64,000 nucleotides of DNA from NCBI GenBank assembly GCA_025617375.2, contig JAMYGW020000012.1:1240001-1304000 (forward strand). Reading direction: 5' to 3'. Both the position numbers and the translations under genes were made by a program. Every line of letters starts with the position of its first letter. The first letter of the stretch is position 1. Below, one piece after another: positions 10,465-20,297 of the stretch. This DNA is from Acarospora socialis (lineage: Eukaryota; Ascomycota; Lecanoromycetes; Acarosporales; Acarosporaceae). A model generated the notes under the pieces. The model made no database searches. It saw nothing but the letters and a program-made list of their open reading frames with translations, and was not told the origin of the DNA.

Positions 10465-11085
10465 AGTGGGGCAGCCAAAGCAAGAACAGGAACTTGCTGT
10501 GGGCAGGAGGCTGAATCAAAACTGAGATCCGTGACACTGAGTGCCCAGCTGCCCTCCTTCAGCTTCGAAAAGTGTGGGAGAGCAGGTATGACGCCGTACG
10601 CTTGAGAAGGACGTAGAGATATGATGTTCGAGAGCTCCCTCTGCTTAAACTAGGTAGCTATGCCGTCTCTTAGTCAGCATAGCTCAACCCCAAGTCATTC
10701 ATCATCACGTGATACATCGGTTAAGTGCGGTTTCCCCGCATAAGTCGAGTTTATATTTCACGGGCTAAACTGCTTTCGGCAGCTTTCCGTCACCAAGGTA
10801 CTGCAGCGTTGCTTGAACCCGCCCTATAGCGTTCGAACCCTGTATGTTACTTCAACCCCACCTGTCTGTACTGCACCTCATCTTAGTGTATCGGCCGTGT
10901 ACTGGTCTTCTACCTACTGCCTACGGTCCGCCCCGCTTTGCTATCCTCTCAGTCTTTTGTACCAACCATCATTGCATGAACACGGCTCCGAGCTATATAC
11001 TAGCTCTTGTAGAGCTCTGAGAAGCTCTCTGTCGTTTTCTTGTCGTTCCCTTTCCTTCCACAAACCGCGCTCCACCTTCATCGCC
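10465..11085. promoter_or_regulatory. divergent promoter region of PNPOx-like and NIPSNAP genes
   Basis: A 621-bp region lies between two divergent start codons. The part next to the NIPSNAP start (about 10850-11085) is strongly pyrimidine-rich on the plus strand, as in many fungal 5' leaders. An open frame continues upstream of the chosen NIPSNAP start (from 10813), but it encodes a Ser/Leu/Cys-rich stretch unlike a targeting peptide, so I treat it as leader sequence. Confidence 0.5.
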
Positions 11086-12302
11086 ATGCTCACCCGACGT
11101 CTGCTTTGGAATGCTAAACGCGCTCCTACCTTCCTGCGCCCCTTTACAACTTCCAATCCCTATCAGAGAACTCCCGCTCTAGCAGATGTAACCCCTGATG
11201 GAGCACCTGCTTTTGATGCGCGTCAAAAGGAGTTTCGAGAAGGCTTGAAAGCCGCTCAGCGGAAGAAACAACAGCAAGACAGTCAGTTTCTTACTGCTTC
11301 TGCTTCCTCTTCGTCCCCTTCTGCTGCTGCTGCTGCTTCTGCTTCCACTCCCACTGCTCCACAAGTGAGCAATGCGAGTTCTGCCAGCTCTGCTTCTGCC
11401 GATCAAGGGGCATTGGGCTCACTGTCAACCCACCGTCCAGAAGAAGCACGTGCAGCATCGGCGTCTCAGGAAACCACGAAGCGGAAAGGGGCGCTTTCGT
11501 CCCTGATTTACGGCACGCAGGAGGGACAGCAGATGGACCAAGAAATTGAAAAGTCATTCTCTCAGGTGCTGGCGAGGGGTAAATACGTACACTCCATCGT
11601 CTTCCACGAGGTCAAGCCCGACAAAGTCGACGAGTACGTGGATCTGGTGGGGGGCTGGTATCCAAAGATGGCGAAGATGCCGGAAAACAAGGTCAATCTC
11701 GTGGGGAGCTGGAGGACGGAGGTTGGAGATTGTGATACTTTCGGTACGCTTGACCGCACTTATTCCATCAATCAATGGCGATGTTAAAGACTGACACTCG
11801 TTGCAATCCCGTCATAGTTCATATCTGGGAATATCAACGATACCATGGCTATCATGCCTCTCTCCACTCGATTGCCTCGCACCCAGACTTTCCTGACTTT
11901 GACCACAAGCTCAAACACCTCATCACAGCAAAGAGGACATCCCTTATGCAGGAATTCTCTTTCTGGCCCACCACCCCTCCCCGCTCTCTAGGCGGCGTAT
12001 TCGAACTCCGCTCGTATACCTTACACCCCGGCAATCTGCTGGAATGGGAAACACACTGGCGCAAAGGATTGAAAGCGAGGCGGGAAGTGATGGAAGGCGT
12101 TGGGGCTTGGTTCGTGCAAATTGGGGATCTGAATACGGTGCATCATCTTTGGCAGTTCGCCAATCTGGAGGAGAGGAAGGTTCGGAGAGAGATGAGTTGG
12201 GGGGTTGAAGGCTGGGGTGATACGGTGCACAAGACCGTCCCGCTGATTCAGACGATGAGGTCGAGGATCTTGATTCCGATGCCGTGGAGTCCGGTTGGTT
12301 AG
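11086..12302 (+). CDS. NIPSNAP-family mitochondrial protein
   Basis: Two exons (11086-11743, 11818-12302; 74-nt intron splitting a Val codon) give 380 residues. The first about 30 residues (MLTRRLLWNAKRAPTFLRPF) form a basic amphipathic presequence. A Ser/Ala-rich linker encoded partly by repeated GCT/TCT codons follows (about residues 68-115). Two NIPSNAP modules come next, the first with KYVHSIVFHEVKPDKVDEYV and VHIWEYQRY, the second with GGVFELRSYTLHPGNLLEWE and WFVQIGDLNTVHHLW. These ferredoxin-like-fold domains are usually paired, as here. Vertebrate NIPSNAP1/2 act as matrix proteins that recruit mitophagy receptors; the fungal role is not known. The protein ends in VPLIQTMRSRILIPMPWSP, a family-typical terminus. 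Identification is strong, role weak. Confidence 0.92.
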
Positions 12303-13027
12303 ATATCTAGTATGGGATTCTGAGCAGAGGTCATGTCAGCTATTTATTGCAGCGGTCCGTCGGTATCCGTTGATAGAGCCCGAAGCTCTAGTAGGTTCGC
12401 TCGGACCAAGAATCAAGCGTCTGGATTTGAACCGATCAATTTCGTGTGAACCATGCCAACCTATTCGAACATAACATGCAATCAGCCATTTCGCGACGAG
12501 CATCATCGAATGTACGCTGCGCATCCAATACTCTCACGTTATATTGGGGACAACAAGGGTTACGAAATTTCTCAAATGCTCTCCATATACAAAGGTAGCC
12601 TATCGAGGATTCAAAGTACCTTCGAGGTTACATCCGTTCACTGTCACTACATCCGGCTGGATGATTGAAATCCAGAGCCCAGTTTCAGAGCATACGAGTA
12701 CCTCTGTATGGCCTGTTCAAGGCCCCGAGTCAGCTCCGGGGTTGGCCGCAGGTGGAACCCTCCAACAAGCATCCTTAATGCGTAGTGAACGAGAAAAATA
12801 CGGACTGCTGCCTGGCCTCTAAGCTCGTCCCATATAACTATGGAGTACGCCCACTCTTTTCCGAGACACTGATAGCCTGTAAAGCTTTCAGGATATATTC
12901 ACTCGGACTCGTTGAAGTCTTTGCTTTATCCTCCATCGTACTTGTGTCTACTCTACCAGTTGTTCTCCATACTCTTTCTCTCTCTGTTCTGATTACGAGA
13001 CCATAATGCCCTTCTCTATTTGAGACT
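12303..13027. other. intergenic region before the P450 gene
   Basis: This 725-bp stretch holds the NIPSNAP terminator and the P450 promoter. The last 100 bases are rich in pyrimidines. Short open frames on both strands show no domain. A GGTTCAAATCC-like string on the minus strand near 12431 resembles a tRNA T-loop, but its stem does not pair. Confidence 0.4.
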
Positions 13028-14761
13028 ATGATTTTCACCCTTTGCCTACTCATTCCCGCTGTATGGGTCCTGTGGACCGCAGTGTCTATCAGATCGAACA
13101 AACAACATGTCCGTCGGCTCAACGTCCCCACTCTTATAAGCCCAGTGGACCCTGCAAGTTATGTCTGGACGCTGATTCAGTCGAAAGTCATCCCTCTATT
13201 GAAACTCCTTCCATTCGGTCTCGGGTCTTTCACTAGGTATAACCAAGCGGGCTGGGCCTACCATGACAAGTATCATCTGCACAAGGAGCTTGGCGACGTC
13301 TTCGTGCACATCAGTCCTGGAGATACTGAGTTGTACATCTCCAATGCCGAGGCGATCTACGAAGTCTTCTCACGCAAGCGGGATTTCCCAAAGCCGCTTG
13401 CGAGGTACGAGTTGTTGAACGTCTTCGGAAAGAATGTGGACACGGTCGAGGGTCACGACTGGCAACGTCATCGCAAAGTCACGGCTCCGGCATTCAACGA
13501 GCGCAAGAATAACCTGGCCTGGCTTGAGTCTCTGCGACAAGCGGTGGATATGCGTGATTGGTGGGTTCAGAGTGGCCAACTGAGTACCCACAAGTTCCCA
13601 GCTGACACGAGAACCTTCTCGCTCCATGTCCTCTCGTGTGTGGGTTTCGGGACGTCTCAAAATTTCCGTAAGAGCGGATTTGCCGCACCGACGCAAGGGC
13701 ATTCCATAACCTTTCGAGACACTCTCACCGTACTTTACTCCAATATCTTTACGGTGATGTTGCTGCCGCACAGACTGTTGTCCCTGCCACTCGTGCCGAA
13801 GAAGCTGTCGAATATCGGACGAGCTATCGAAGAGTACAAGCGATATATGGTCGAGATGCTGGAGCAAGAGAAGCAGCTCCTAACGCAGCGGGCGCCAGGC
13901 ACTGGAAACTTATTCAGCCTTCTTGTCCGAGGCTCCGCCCAGGCTCAGACCTCGATGACCTCAGGCACGAAGACGCCAGGTGTCTCCGCCGAAGGTCTCA
14001 CTGACAGCGAAATCATGGGCAACGTGTTCATATACACCCTCGCCGGCCACCACACGACCGCAAGTGCCCTGTCATATAGCACCCTGCTCTTGGCCGTATA
14101 TCCAGAGTGGCAGGACTGGGTCGCCGAAGAACTCCAACACCTCCTCCAAGACCATGACAGCATCGAAACGTGGGACTACGAGACGCTGTTCCCTCGCATG
14201 AAGCGAACCCTCGCTCTCATGCTCGAAACCCTCCGCCTCTTCCAACCCGTCACCACCATATCCAAATATACCGCCGACCGCGCCCAAGCGCTAACCATCA
14301 ACGGCCAACCGCACATAATTCCGAGCAAGACCGTCATCGAACTCAACACCACCGCCGCGCAGACGCACCCGAAATACTGGGGCGACGACTCCCTCCTCTG
14401 GCGGCCGGGCCGCTGGATCTCGTCCCCAGCAAAGGGTGCCGCTCTCGACGCCGTCCTGCACGCGGAGACGGTCCTCGAGCCGACTAAGGGCTCCTACTTC
14501 CCTTGGTCGGAAGGCGCGAGGATCTGCCCTGGCAAGAAATTCGCGCAGGTGGAGTTCGTGGCGGCGATGGCGGTTCTGCTTCGCGGCCATCGGGTCAGAC
14601 TCGTGCCGAAGGAAGGCGAGAGTCTGGAGGAGGCAAAGAGGAGAGCGTTAAGCTTGATGGAGAAGCGGCTATTGGACGATGTGGTGCAGAAGGAGGGTCA
14701 GGAGTCTGTGTCGGTCGCTTGGTCGTCGGTTGGTTTGCTTGGGGAGGGTGTGAACGTGTAG
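13028..14761 (+). CDS. cytochrome P450 monooxygenase
   Basis: An intronless frame of 577 residues. A single hydrophobic segment at residues 1-20 is the ER membrane anchor. The oxygen-binding I-helix motif is AGHHTT (residues 339-344), the K-helix ExxR is ETLR in LMLETLRLFQP, and the heme loop is FPWSEGARICPG with the thiolate ligand at Cys500. All three core P450 motifs are intact, so the protein is probably active with a CPR partner. Length exceeds the common 500-530 through insertions, including one between the K-helix and heme loop. The CYP family and substrate cannot be assigned from sequence reading alone. No other secondary-metabolism enzyme is adjacent, so a cluster is not supported. 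Lack of introns and wide flanking spacers set it apart from its neighbours and fit an accessory gene. Confidence 0.93.
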   Translation: MIFTLCLLIPAVWVLWTAVSIRSNKQHVRRLNVPTLISPVDPASYVWTLIQSKVIPLLKLLPFGLGSFTRYNQAGWAYHDKYHLHKELGDVFVHISPGDTELYISNAEAIYEVFSRKRDFPKPLARYELLNVFGKNVDTVEGHDWQRHRKVTAPAFNERKNNLAWLESLRQAVDMRDWWVQSGQLSTHKFPADTRTFSLHVLSCVGFGTSQNFRKSGFAAPTQGHSITFRDTLTVLYSNIFTVMLLPHRLLSLPLVPKKLSNIGRAIEEYKRYMVEMLEQEKQLLTQRAPGTGNLFSLLVRGSAQAQTSMTSGTKTPGVSAEGLTDSEIMGNVFIYTLAGHHTTASALSYSTLLLAVYPEWQDWVAEELQHLLQDHDSIETWDYETLFPRMKRTLALMLETLRLFQPVTTISKYTADRAQALTINGQPHIIPSKTVIELNTTAAQTHPKYWGDDSLLWRPGRWISSPAKGAALDAVLHAETVLEPTKGSYFPWSEGARICPGKKFAQVEFVAAMAVLLRGHRVRLVPKEGESLEEAKRRALSLMEKRLLDDVVQKEGQESVSVAWSSVGLLGEGVNV

Positions 14762-15670
14762 CTTATTGTTGGGGGACGTTGGTCGGCGGTACTAGTATAT
14801 ACCACCTACGTGCTGGTAGGTACCCCTGACCAACGCTTCACAGGTTCAGGGCAGAGGTTGGAATACACAGAGACTACGTGTAAATTTACCCCCTTCTTAT
14901 AGGAACTCCGCTCTCATACAAATTATGAACTTCACTCACATACACGATTGCTCAGTACCGACCTGCACTCAGTTGATGTTTGGTGGTAATACTCCCTGCG
15001 GCTATTTACGTGCTGAGTGATCCAGATGTGACGTCAAGGAGACCTGTGTGGAGAGTGGCCGATGACGCTCCCGCGAGCTGTCGAACTTGCGTGCGGGAAG
15101 CGGATGATGGGCGGATTAGGGAGACGGGTTGTGGCCTGGTATTACTTTGAGTTGGATACTCAGTTCAAAGCTTGTAGAAGGATCACTTGAGATGGAGATA
15201 GTGTGAGACTAAGCTGCAGTAACGTAGATTGGGTGGGGTTAAAGGTGAGTTCACAGGTGCTTTGAACACACACTCTTATGGCTAGCAGGTTGCAAGCAGT
15301 GACAACAGACTAATGTTTATAAGGTCCATATATATAACACGTGGATCTCTTCTTGAAACGAGAACCTCCGAAGACGTCGTATCCACACGGGGTATCGTTC
15401 GGCACTGCCGTATATACAACCACTAACGACACGAATAGCCGCCACCCAAAACATTCACAATAGACAGTAACACTATACTAATTTGCTGTGCTCAACACGC
15501 TCTTGGTCTGGACTCTTCACACCACCGATCTTCGCAGCCCAGATCCCATCGACACGGTCATATCAGTGCCCCTTGACATGATGGATGAGGAAATCCGTAC
15601 CGGGCTTGCCATGGCAGCGCGGCCAGCATTCGACGCAAGCTTTCGAGCCACCGGCGCCCGCGATGCAGAG
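14762..15670. other. intergenic region, nothing recognised
   Basis: This 909-bp stretch lies between the P450 terminator and the 3' end of the small secreted protein gene (opposite strand). There is a short imperfect inverted repeat near 14823-14850 (CCCTGACC and GGTTCAGGG) that could act in transcript ending. No gene is supported. Confidence 0.4.
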
Positions 15671-15997
15671 CTAAGAACAGTCAGCCTCAACGACGGGTAC
15701 CAGGTAGGGATTGGGGTGGATCAGGGTCAAACCACTTACTCCGCACAACGGACCATCGATCTCGGCCGCCGTACAGACGACCCCGCAGCCAACAACCACG
15801 GCTGCACACTCGACCGAGCAGCGAAGGCACGGCCAGAACTCCCCGACGTTATTAGGAAGAGGGCCATGGACCAGATGGATTGGTGGTGGCGCGCGGGCTT
15901 CGAGGTCGTCGCGACGCATGGCATCGACGGGGATCGGTTCTGCGAGACAGCGTCCGATGAGGGTGAGGGCAAGTGCGGTGAGGGTGAGGAACTGCAT
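15671..15997 (-). CDS. small secreted cysteine-rich protein
   Basis: A 108-residue frame begins at the ATG at 15997 with MQFLTLTALALTLIGRCLA, a clear signal peptide: short n-region, long hydrophobic core and a small residue at about position 19. A short pro-like stretch with dibasic RR and a LEAR site follows, which could be Kex2-type processing. The mature part holds seven cysteines, several packed in a hydrophobic block (PCLRCSVEC, then CGVVC). This composition is typical of fungal small secreted proteins, some of which are effectors or antimicrobial peptides, but I recognise no family and assign no toxicity. A TATAAA element lies 129 nt upstream of the ATG. An alternative 3' exon is possible. 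An opposing open frame (15488-16021) overlaps but has no signal or domain. Confidence 0.65.
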   Translation of the reverse strand: MQFLTLTALALTLIGRCLAEPIPVDAMRRDDLEARAPPPIHLVHGPLPNNVGEFWPCLRCSVECAAVVVGCGVVCTAAEIDGPLCGVSGLTLIHPNPYLVPVVEADCS

Positions 15998-16125
15998 CTT
16001 GAAGTTTGGATCTGGGAGTAAGTGGGCTGAGGAGGTGATCAGTCTGGTTATATTGGATGATCGAGTCGAGTTATTCTGGAAGGTTGAGAGCTGCAGGATA
16101 TATTCCGGAGGAGCAGGAGGTGCTC

Positions 16126-16131
16126 TTTATA
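16126..16131 (-). promoter_or_regulatory. TATA box of the small secreted protein gene
   Basis: TATAAA on the minus strand, 129 nt upstream of the start codon at 15997, set in otherwise balanced sequence. The position fits a transcription start about 30 nt downstream and a 5' leader of roughly 100 nt. Consensus TATA boxes are often found at regulated rather than housekeeping genes. Confidence 0.5.
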
Positions 16132-16512
16132 GAACGATCAGCTCATAGGATCTGCAAGCCACGCCCACGAGGTTGCTATTAACGATGACATCTTGATATT
16201 GCTCCGAAAGCCCTGCGCCGCCTTTTTTCCTGCTGCGCAGGGTTTCGGTGAAAGTAAGAGTGAAATCGTGCTTCATCTCAGGGGAGTGGTGGATGTTGAG
16301 ACGGCAGCCAGCCGGAGATCTCGGCATCTTCAATAGACGCAGCAGTCGGGTCGCGCGCGAAGCATAAGTTGAAACCGCCAACATCTCACTACGAGCCGCC
16401 AAACAAGCCAAGCGACGTGTTTTCAGGGTCCAGCGGCGAGTTCAGACGCCTTGATTTACGGCAGTTCGCTGAATTCGTATGCATTGTAGATCAGAATGGT
16501 TGTCTTGCAGCT

Positions 16513-16595
16513 AAGCTACAGTACTAGGCGGTAAGTGTTTATCCCTCCTGGGTAGGGTAAAATGGATAAACACTTACCGACCGGTACTGTAGCTT
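16513..16595. mobile_element. MITE-like inverted repeat (71 bp plus TA duplication)
   Basis: Two 32-nt arms (16513-16544 and 16564-16595) are complementary except for about three positions and are separated by 19 nt. The core CAGTAC...GTACTG (16519-16589) is flanked on both sides by TA, and the outer AAGC/GCTT also pair, so the empty site would read AAGCTAGCTT. This fits a tiny Tc1/mariner-type MITE consisting of little more than its terminal repeats. A plain hairpin with regulatory function is the alternative. Confidence 0.5.
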
Positions 16596-17183
16596 TCATC
16601 AGGCTCGTTCCACGTGGATTTCACGAAGGTCTTGAGACGAACTCTGAGCTGCGGCTCAAACCGCCTACTATACCCAAGTAGGTGTTACTCTCCGAAAACG
16701 CATCTGCTGATCTTGAGTTGGAAACATGCTCAGCCCTTATTCCACGGGATTTGATATCTGATCTGAATACCTTATGAGGCGGGGTGTTTCCAATGAACGG
16801 TACGTCGTGCCATGTCCAAGACAGAGAGCAGCGATGTGGGTCCTCTCGGTCGGAACATTGGAAGGAAGCTTCCTCGACGGTGACTGAGACATTGCTGATG
16901 ACTGTTTACATATGTTTTTGAGACATTGACTGAATCACCAACTTCAGGCAAAATGGTTAGAGCTTCGTACATACGAGTAGTAGTAAATCATAAAAATGAA
17001 CGCGGCAGTCACGTGATATAGAGCTTGCTGCTTTGCATAACTTAAAGGCGAGAGTACGCAGAGCCGCAGACAAGCTTAGCACTAGATCAACCAAACGTTA
17101 CGTACACTCAGAGCTCTTTCACAGCTCCCACCAGTTCTTTTACAGAAGTCGGATATCATTAACGATAAAGAGAAGTCGTCAGA

Positions 17184-18876
17184 ATGTCGGACGGCCGGAT
17201 AGTCAAGCCTGACAAAGACTACACCAAGGAGGCGGACAAGCAGATCCCAGAAGCTCAGGAGCTTGCCAAGGTAGCCTATCGTGTCGTACTGCTCGCGAGA
17301 ACCAAGAGTCTAACTTTCTAGGACAATGTACAAGCAGCGATCGAGAAGCTTCTTGCACTGGAAAAGCAGACGAGACAGGTACGGCTCGCCACCAAGGGAC
17401 TAGTCACGGCGAAGAGTATCAGCTTATAGGACCGCTCTCTAGGCTTCCGATCTTGCGTCTACATCACGATTACTTGTTGCCATCGTCACGATATGTAAAG
17501 ACTCGAAAGATTGGGGCCTGTTGAATGAACAGGTCCTTCTGCTGTCGAAGAAGCATGGACAGCTGAAGCAAGCCATTACGAAAATGGTGCAGGTGGTCAT
17601 GTCGTTTTTGGACGAAACGCCAGACACGGAGACCAAGCTGTCAGTCATCGAGACATTAAGGACGGTCACAGAGGGCAAGGTCAGTGAAGTGTTCCACAAC
17701 GGTTACCTAGTCTGGAAGCTGACTACCCGGAGCTAAGATCTTCGTCGAAGTCGAGAGAGCACGCGTTACACGGATACTGTCCGATATCAAGAAGTCGCAA
17801 GGTGACTTAAATGCGGCTGCCGACATCCTATGCGAGCTCCAAGTCGAGACATTTGGGTCTATGGAACGCAGGGAGAAAACGGAGTTCATCCTCGAGCAAG
17901 TTGCGCTGTGTATCGAAAAGGGTGACTGGACGCAAGCTGGCATACTGAGTCGGAAGATTAGTACAAAGTACTTTGGCCGAAAACCGAAGAAGACTCCTGA
18001 GCAGCTGGCGAAGGAGAACAAAGAGCGGGAGGAGAAAGAAAAGGCAAGGAGTGTAGATGATCCTCCGCTGGAGAAAGAGGACGATGTCACAGACCTGAAG
18101 CTCCGATACTACGAACAACAGATTACACTTGCGAGACATGATGACAAATATCTTGAAGTGTGCAAACATTACCGGCAAGTCCTCGATACAGAGTCCGTTG
18201 AGGAGAATCCGGAGCAACTGCACGCTGTAAGTCATCGATATACTGCAGAATTGAAAGGCAGGACTTATACCTCTTTCAGGTGTTACAAAGAGTCATCTTC
18301 TACATCATCCTTGCCCCTTACGACAACGAACAATCCGATCTCCTTCACCGTATCCAAAGAGATCCGCGCAACACACAAGTACCGCTCGAAGCGCAGCTTC
18401 TAAAACTCTTCACCATCCATGAAATAATGCGATGGCCGATGGTAGCGGAGAAGTTCGGACCACATCTCTGTAGCACGGATGTTTTCGACGCCGAAGCCAA
18501 CCAGTCAGGTGACAAGAAGGCGTTCCAACGATGGCAAGATCTCCGGAAACGGGTCATCGAACACAACGTCCGAGTGATAGCAAAATACTACACGCGAATT
18601 CAAATGCCTCGACTTACGCAGCTACTTGACCTCGGCGAAGACGAGACGGAGAAGTACATCAGCGAATTGGTAACGGCCAAGACGGTGTATGCGAAGATTG
18701 ATCGGCCTGCCAGGATCGTCAGCTTTGCGAAGCCGAGGGATGCGGACGATGTCTTGAATGAGTGGAGTGGGAGTATGAAGAGCTTGTTGGGGTTGTTGGA
18801 GAGGATCGATCATTTGATCACAAAGGAGGAGATGATGGCTAGGATCCAGCCCACCAAGGTCGGTAAGGTCCATTGA
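17184..18876 (+). CDS. RPN5: 26S proteasome regulatory subunit Rpn5
   Basis: Five exons (17184-17270, 17322-17378, 17443-17679, 17738-18226, 18280-18876) give 488 residues, the normal length. Rpn5 is a scaffold PCI-domain subunit of the proteasome lid. Diagnostic segments include LLVAIVTICKDSKDWGLLNEQV and LLSKKHGQLKQAI near the N-terminus, then DETPDTETKLSVIETLRTVTEGK, ERREKTEFILEQ and ISTKYF. The C-terminal PCI part has HNVRVIAKYYTRIQMPRLTQLLDL and ends in a predicted helix of DHLITKEEMMARIQ, as in other lids. The N-terminal half is TPR-like helical repeats. Introns are 51-64 nt. The lid pairs with COP9 and eIF3 in architecture; a COP9 subunit lies at the far right of this window, but without functional linkage. 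Confidence 0.95.
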
Positions 18877-19108
18877 TGGTTGTTGTGACTGGCTTGGCTC
18901 TTGTATGTCTGTGTTTCGACGGAGTAAAGCGGGTAATGGAAAGATATAGAGCGTGGTAACTGTACAGTACTGTAGTTAGAGTAGCCCTAAAAGTGCAGGG
19001 CGTTCTCCGAGTGTCTATGATCTAGATGTCTATTCTACGCTCTGCATGACATGTAATCCCACACAGATTAAGAACGCCGACCAGATGCTCGTGGGCACTT
19101 TCACGACT

Positions 19109-19986
19109 TCAAGATGGCACCTCCATACCTTCCACCGTCCCCTCACTCTCAACCTTCCCCTCAACCCCACAAGTCTCCTGTATAAATCCAACCAACGCAT
19201 TAACATACTGTTTCTGCGTCGGCAGAAAATGACCACCAGGATGATACACGACCCTCTCGGGCCCGTCACAAGCCCTCACCAACCGCAAGCTCCTCCCCTC
19301 CTCCACCACCGTATCCAACGACCCAACAAAATGCACCATCGGCGTCCGAATCTTCGGCTCATAAAACGCCCGGTACAACTCATGCGGCGCCCCAAACCCA
19401 CTATAGCTGACCGCAAACCTCAACGGCGGATGGCGCAGCTCCGCGAACGCCGCGGGGTACGTCATCCCTCCGCCTTCCCTCTGCGCGGCCTCGAACGCCG
19501 CCCGCCGCCCGGGCTCCAGCAGCGACGCCACCATCCCCGCCGCGCACCCGCCTTGGCTGAAGCCGATGACGCCCACGAAGGGCCCGTCGCGAGCCAGCGT
19601 CGCGGCGATGGAAGCCAGCCCGGCATCGATGCCGGCGTACTCGTACGTGTCGTCTTTGCGGCGCCACCAGGCCCAGGCGTCGGGGTCGTCGTCGGCGGAG
19701 GTGGAAGGGGACGGGGTGAAGCCGGGGATGTCGTGGGGGTGGAGTTTGAGCGGCGCGGTGGGGTAGACGAGGGAGAGGTGCGGGAAGGATTTGTGCAGGG
19801 CTTTTTCGAGAGCACGGGTCTTGGCGTGGAAGAGGGGGCCGGATTGGGTGTAGCCTGTTGCAGGAAGGCGAGGGGTTAGAGTCAGGATTGAATGCAGGTA
19901 GCGGAGATGATGGGTGGGGGCGTACCGTGTAGCATTAGGACTTTGAGCGTCGGCGGCGCAAAGGCGGAGGAGCCATTTGCGGTCAT
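19109..19986 (-). CDS. FSH1-type serine hydrolase
   Basis: Two exons (19926-19986, 19109-19854; 71-nt intron splitting the Gly of MLHG) give 268 residues. The alpha/beta-hydrolase opening LKVLMLHGYTQSGPLFHAKT is the hallmark of the FSH1/ovarian-cancer-gene-2 family. The nucleophile lies in GFSQGG (Ser120), the acid in GSLDTVV (Asp201) and the base in GGHFLP (His229), so the triad is complete. Yeast Fsh1-3 are cytosolic esterases of uncertain natural substrate; in filamentous fungi relatives include thioesterases beside polyketide clusters, for which there is no support here. It is divergent from lipoyl synthase, with 311 bp between start codons. The 3' end is convergent with RPN5 across 232 bp. 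Confidence 0.9.
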
Positions 19987-20297
19987 CTTCCGGTAATGGT
20001 CTGTGGAGGCAGGGGGAGGGAATGGTGTTCGGTTGTAGAACTGTCTCAAACTGGGGACTCCAGGGCTTCGTGAGTGGAGTTCATGGGACCATCTTTGCGC
20101 TGCCGGTTGAGTACAGCGCATTGGCGGAGTGCCCTCGGTCCAGAGCGAGCGAGTCGTGCCAACCCAGGGCTGATGAGTCAGCGTCCTGGGTGACCGCCGC
20201 TAACCGCCGCTAGCGTCTGTATCCCGTCGCTGAGCACTACGAATGATTCAGCATTCAGACCTGCCAAACTCTCCTTATTTTGCTTCTCAAACTCACA
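19987..20297. promoter_or_regulatory. divergent promoter between FSH1-type gene and LIP5
   Basis: This 311-bp region separates two divergent start codons and must hold both promoters. A tandem CCGCTAAC/CCGCTAGC pair lies near 20197-20214. No gene lies here. Confidence 0.5.

Larger units (their letters stand above)
15998..17183. other. intergenic region with TATA box and MITE-like hairpin
   Basis: This 1.19-kb gap lies between the divergent secreted-protein and RPN5 genes. It contains the TATA element of the former and a strong inverted repeat at 16513-16595, both listed separately. Otherwise I see no gene. Confidence 0.5.

Noticed and set aside
12400-12450. Minus-strand GGTTCAAATCC resembling a tRNA T-loop
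   Set aside because: The 5-bp stem does not close and no anticodon arm is present.
13028-14761. P450 as part of a secondary-metabolism cluster
   Set aside because: No polyketide synthase, NRPS, terpene cyclase, transporter or regulator within the window.
15488-16021. 177-codon plus-strand frame over the secreted-protein gene
   Set aside because: No signal or domain; the opposing 108-codon frame has a signal peptide and spaced cysteines.
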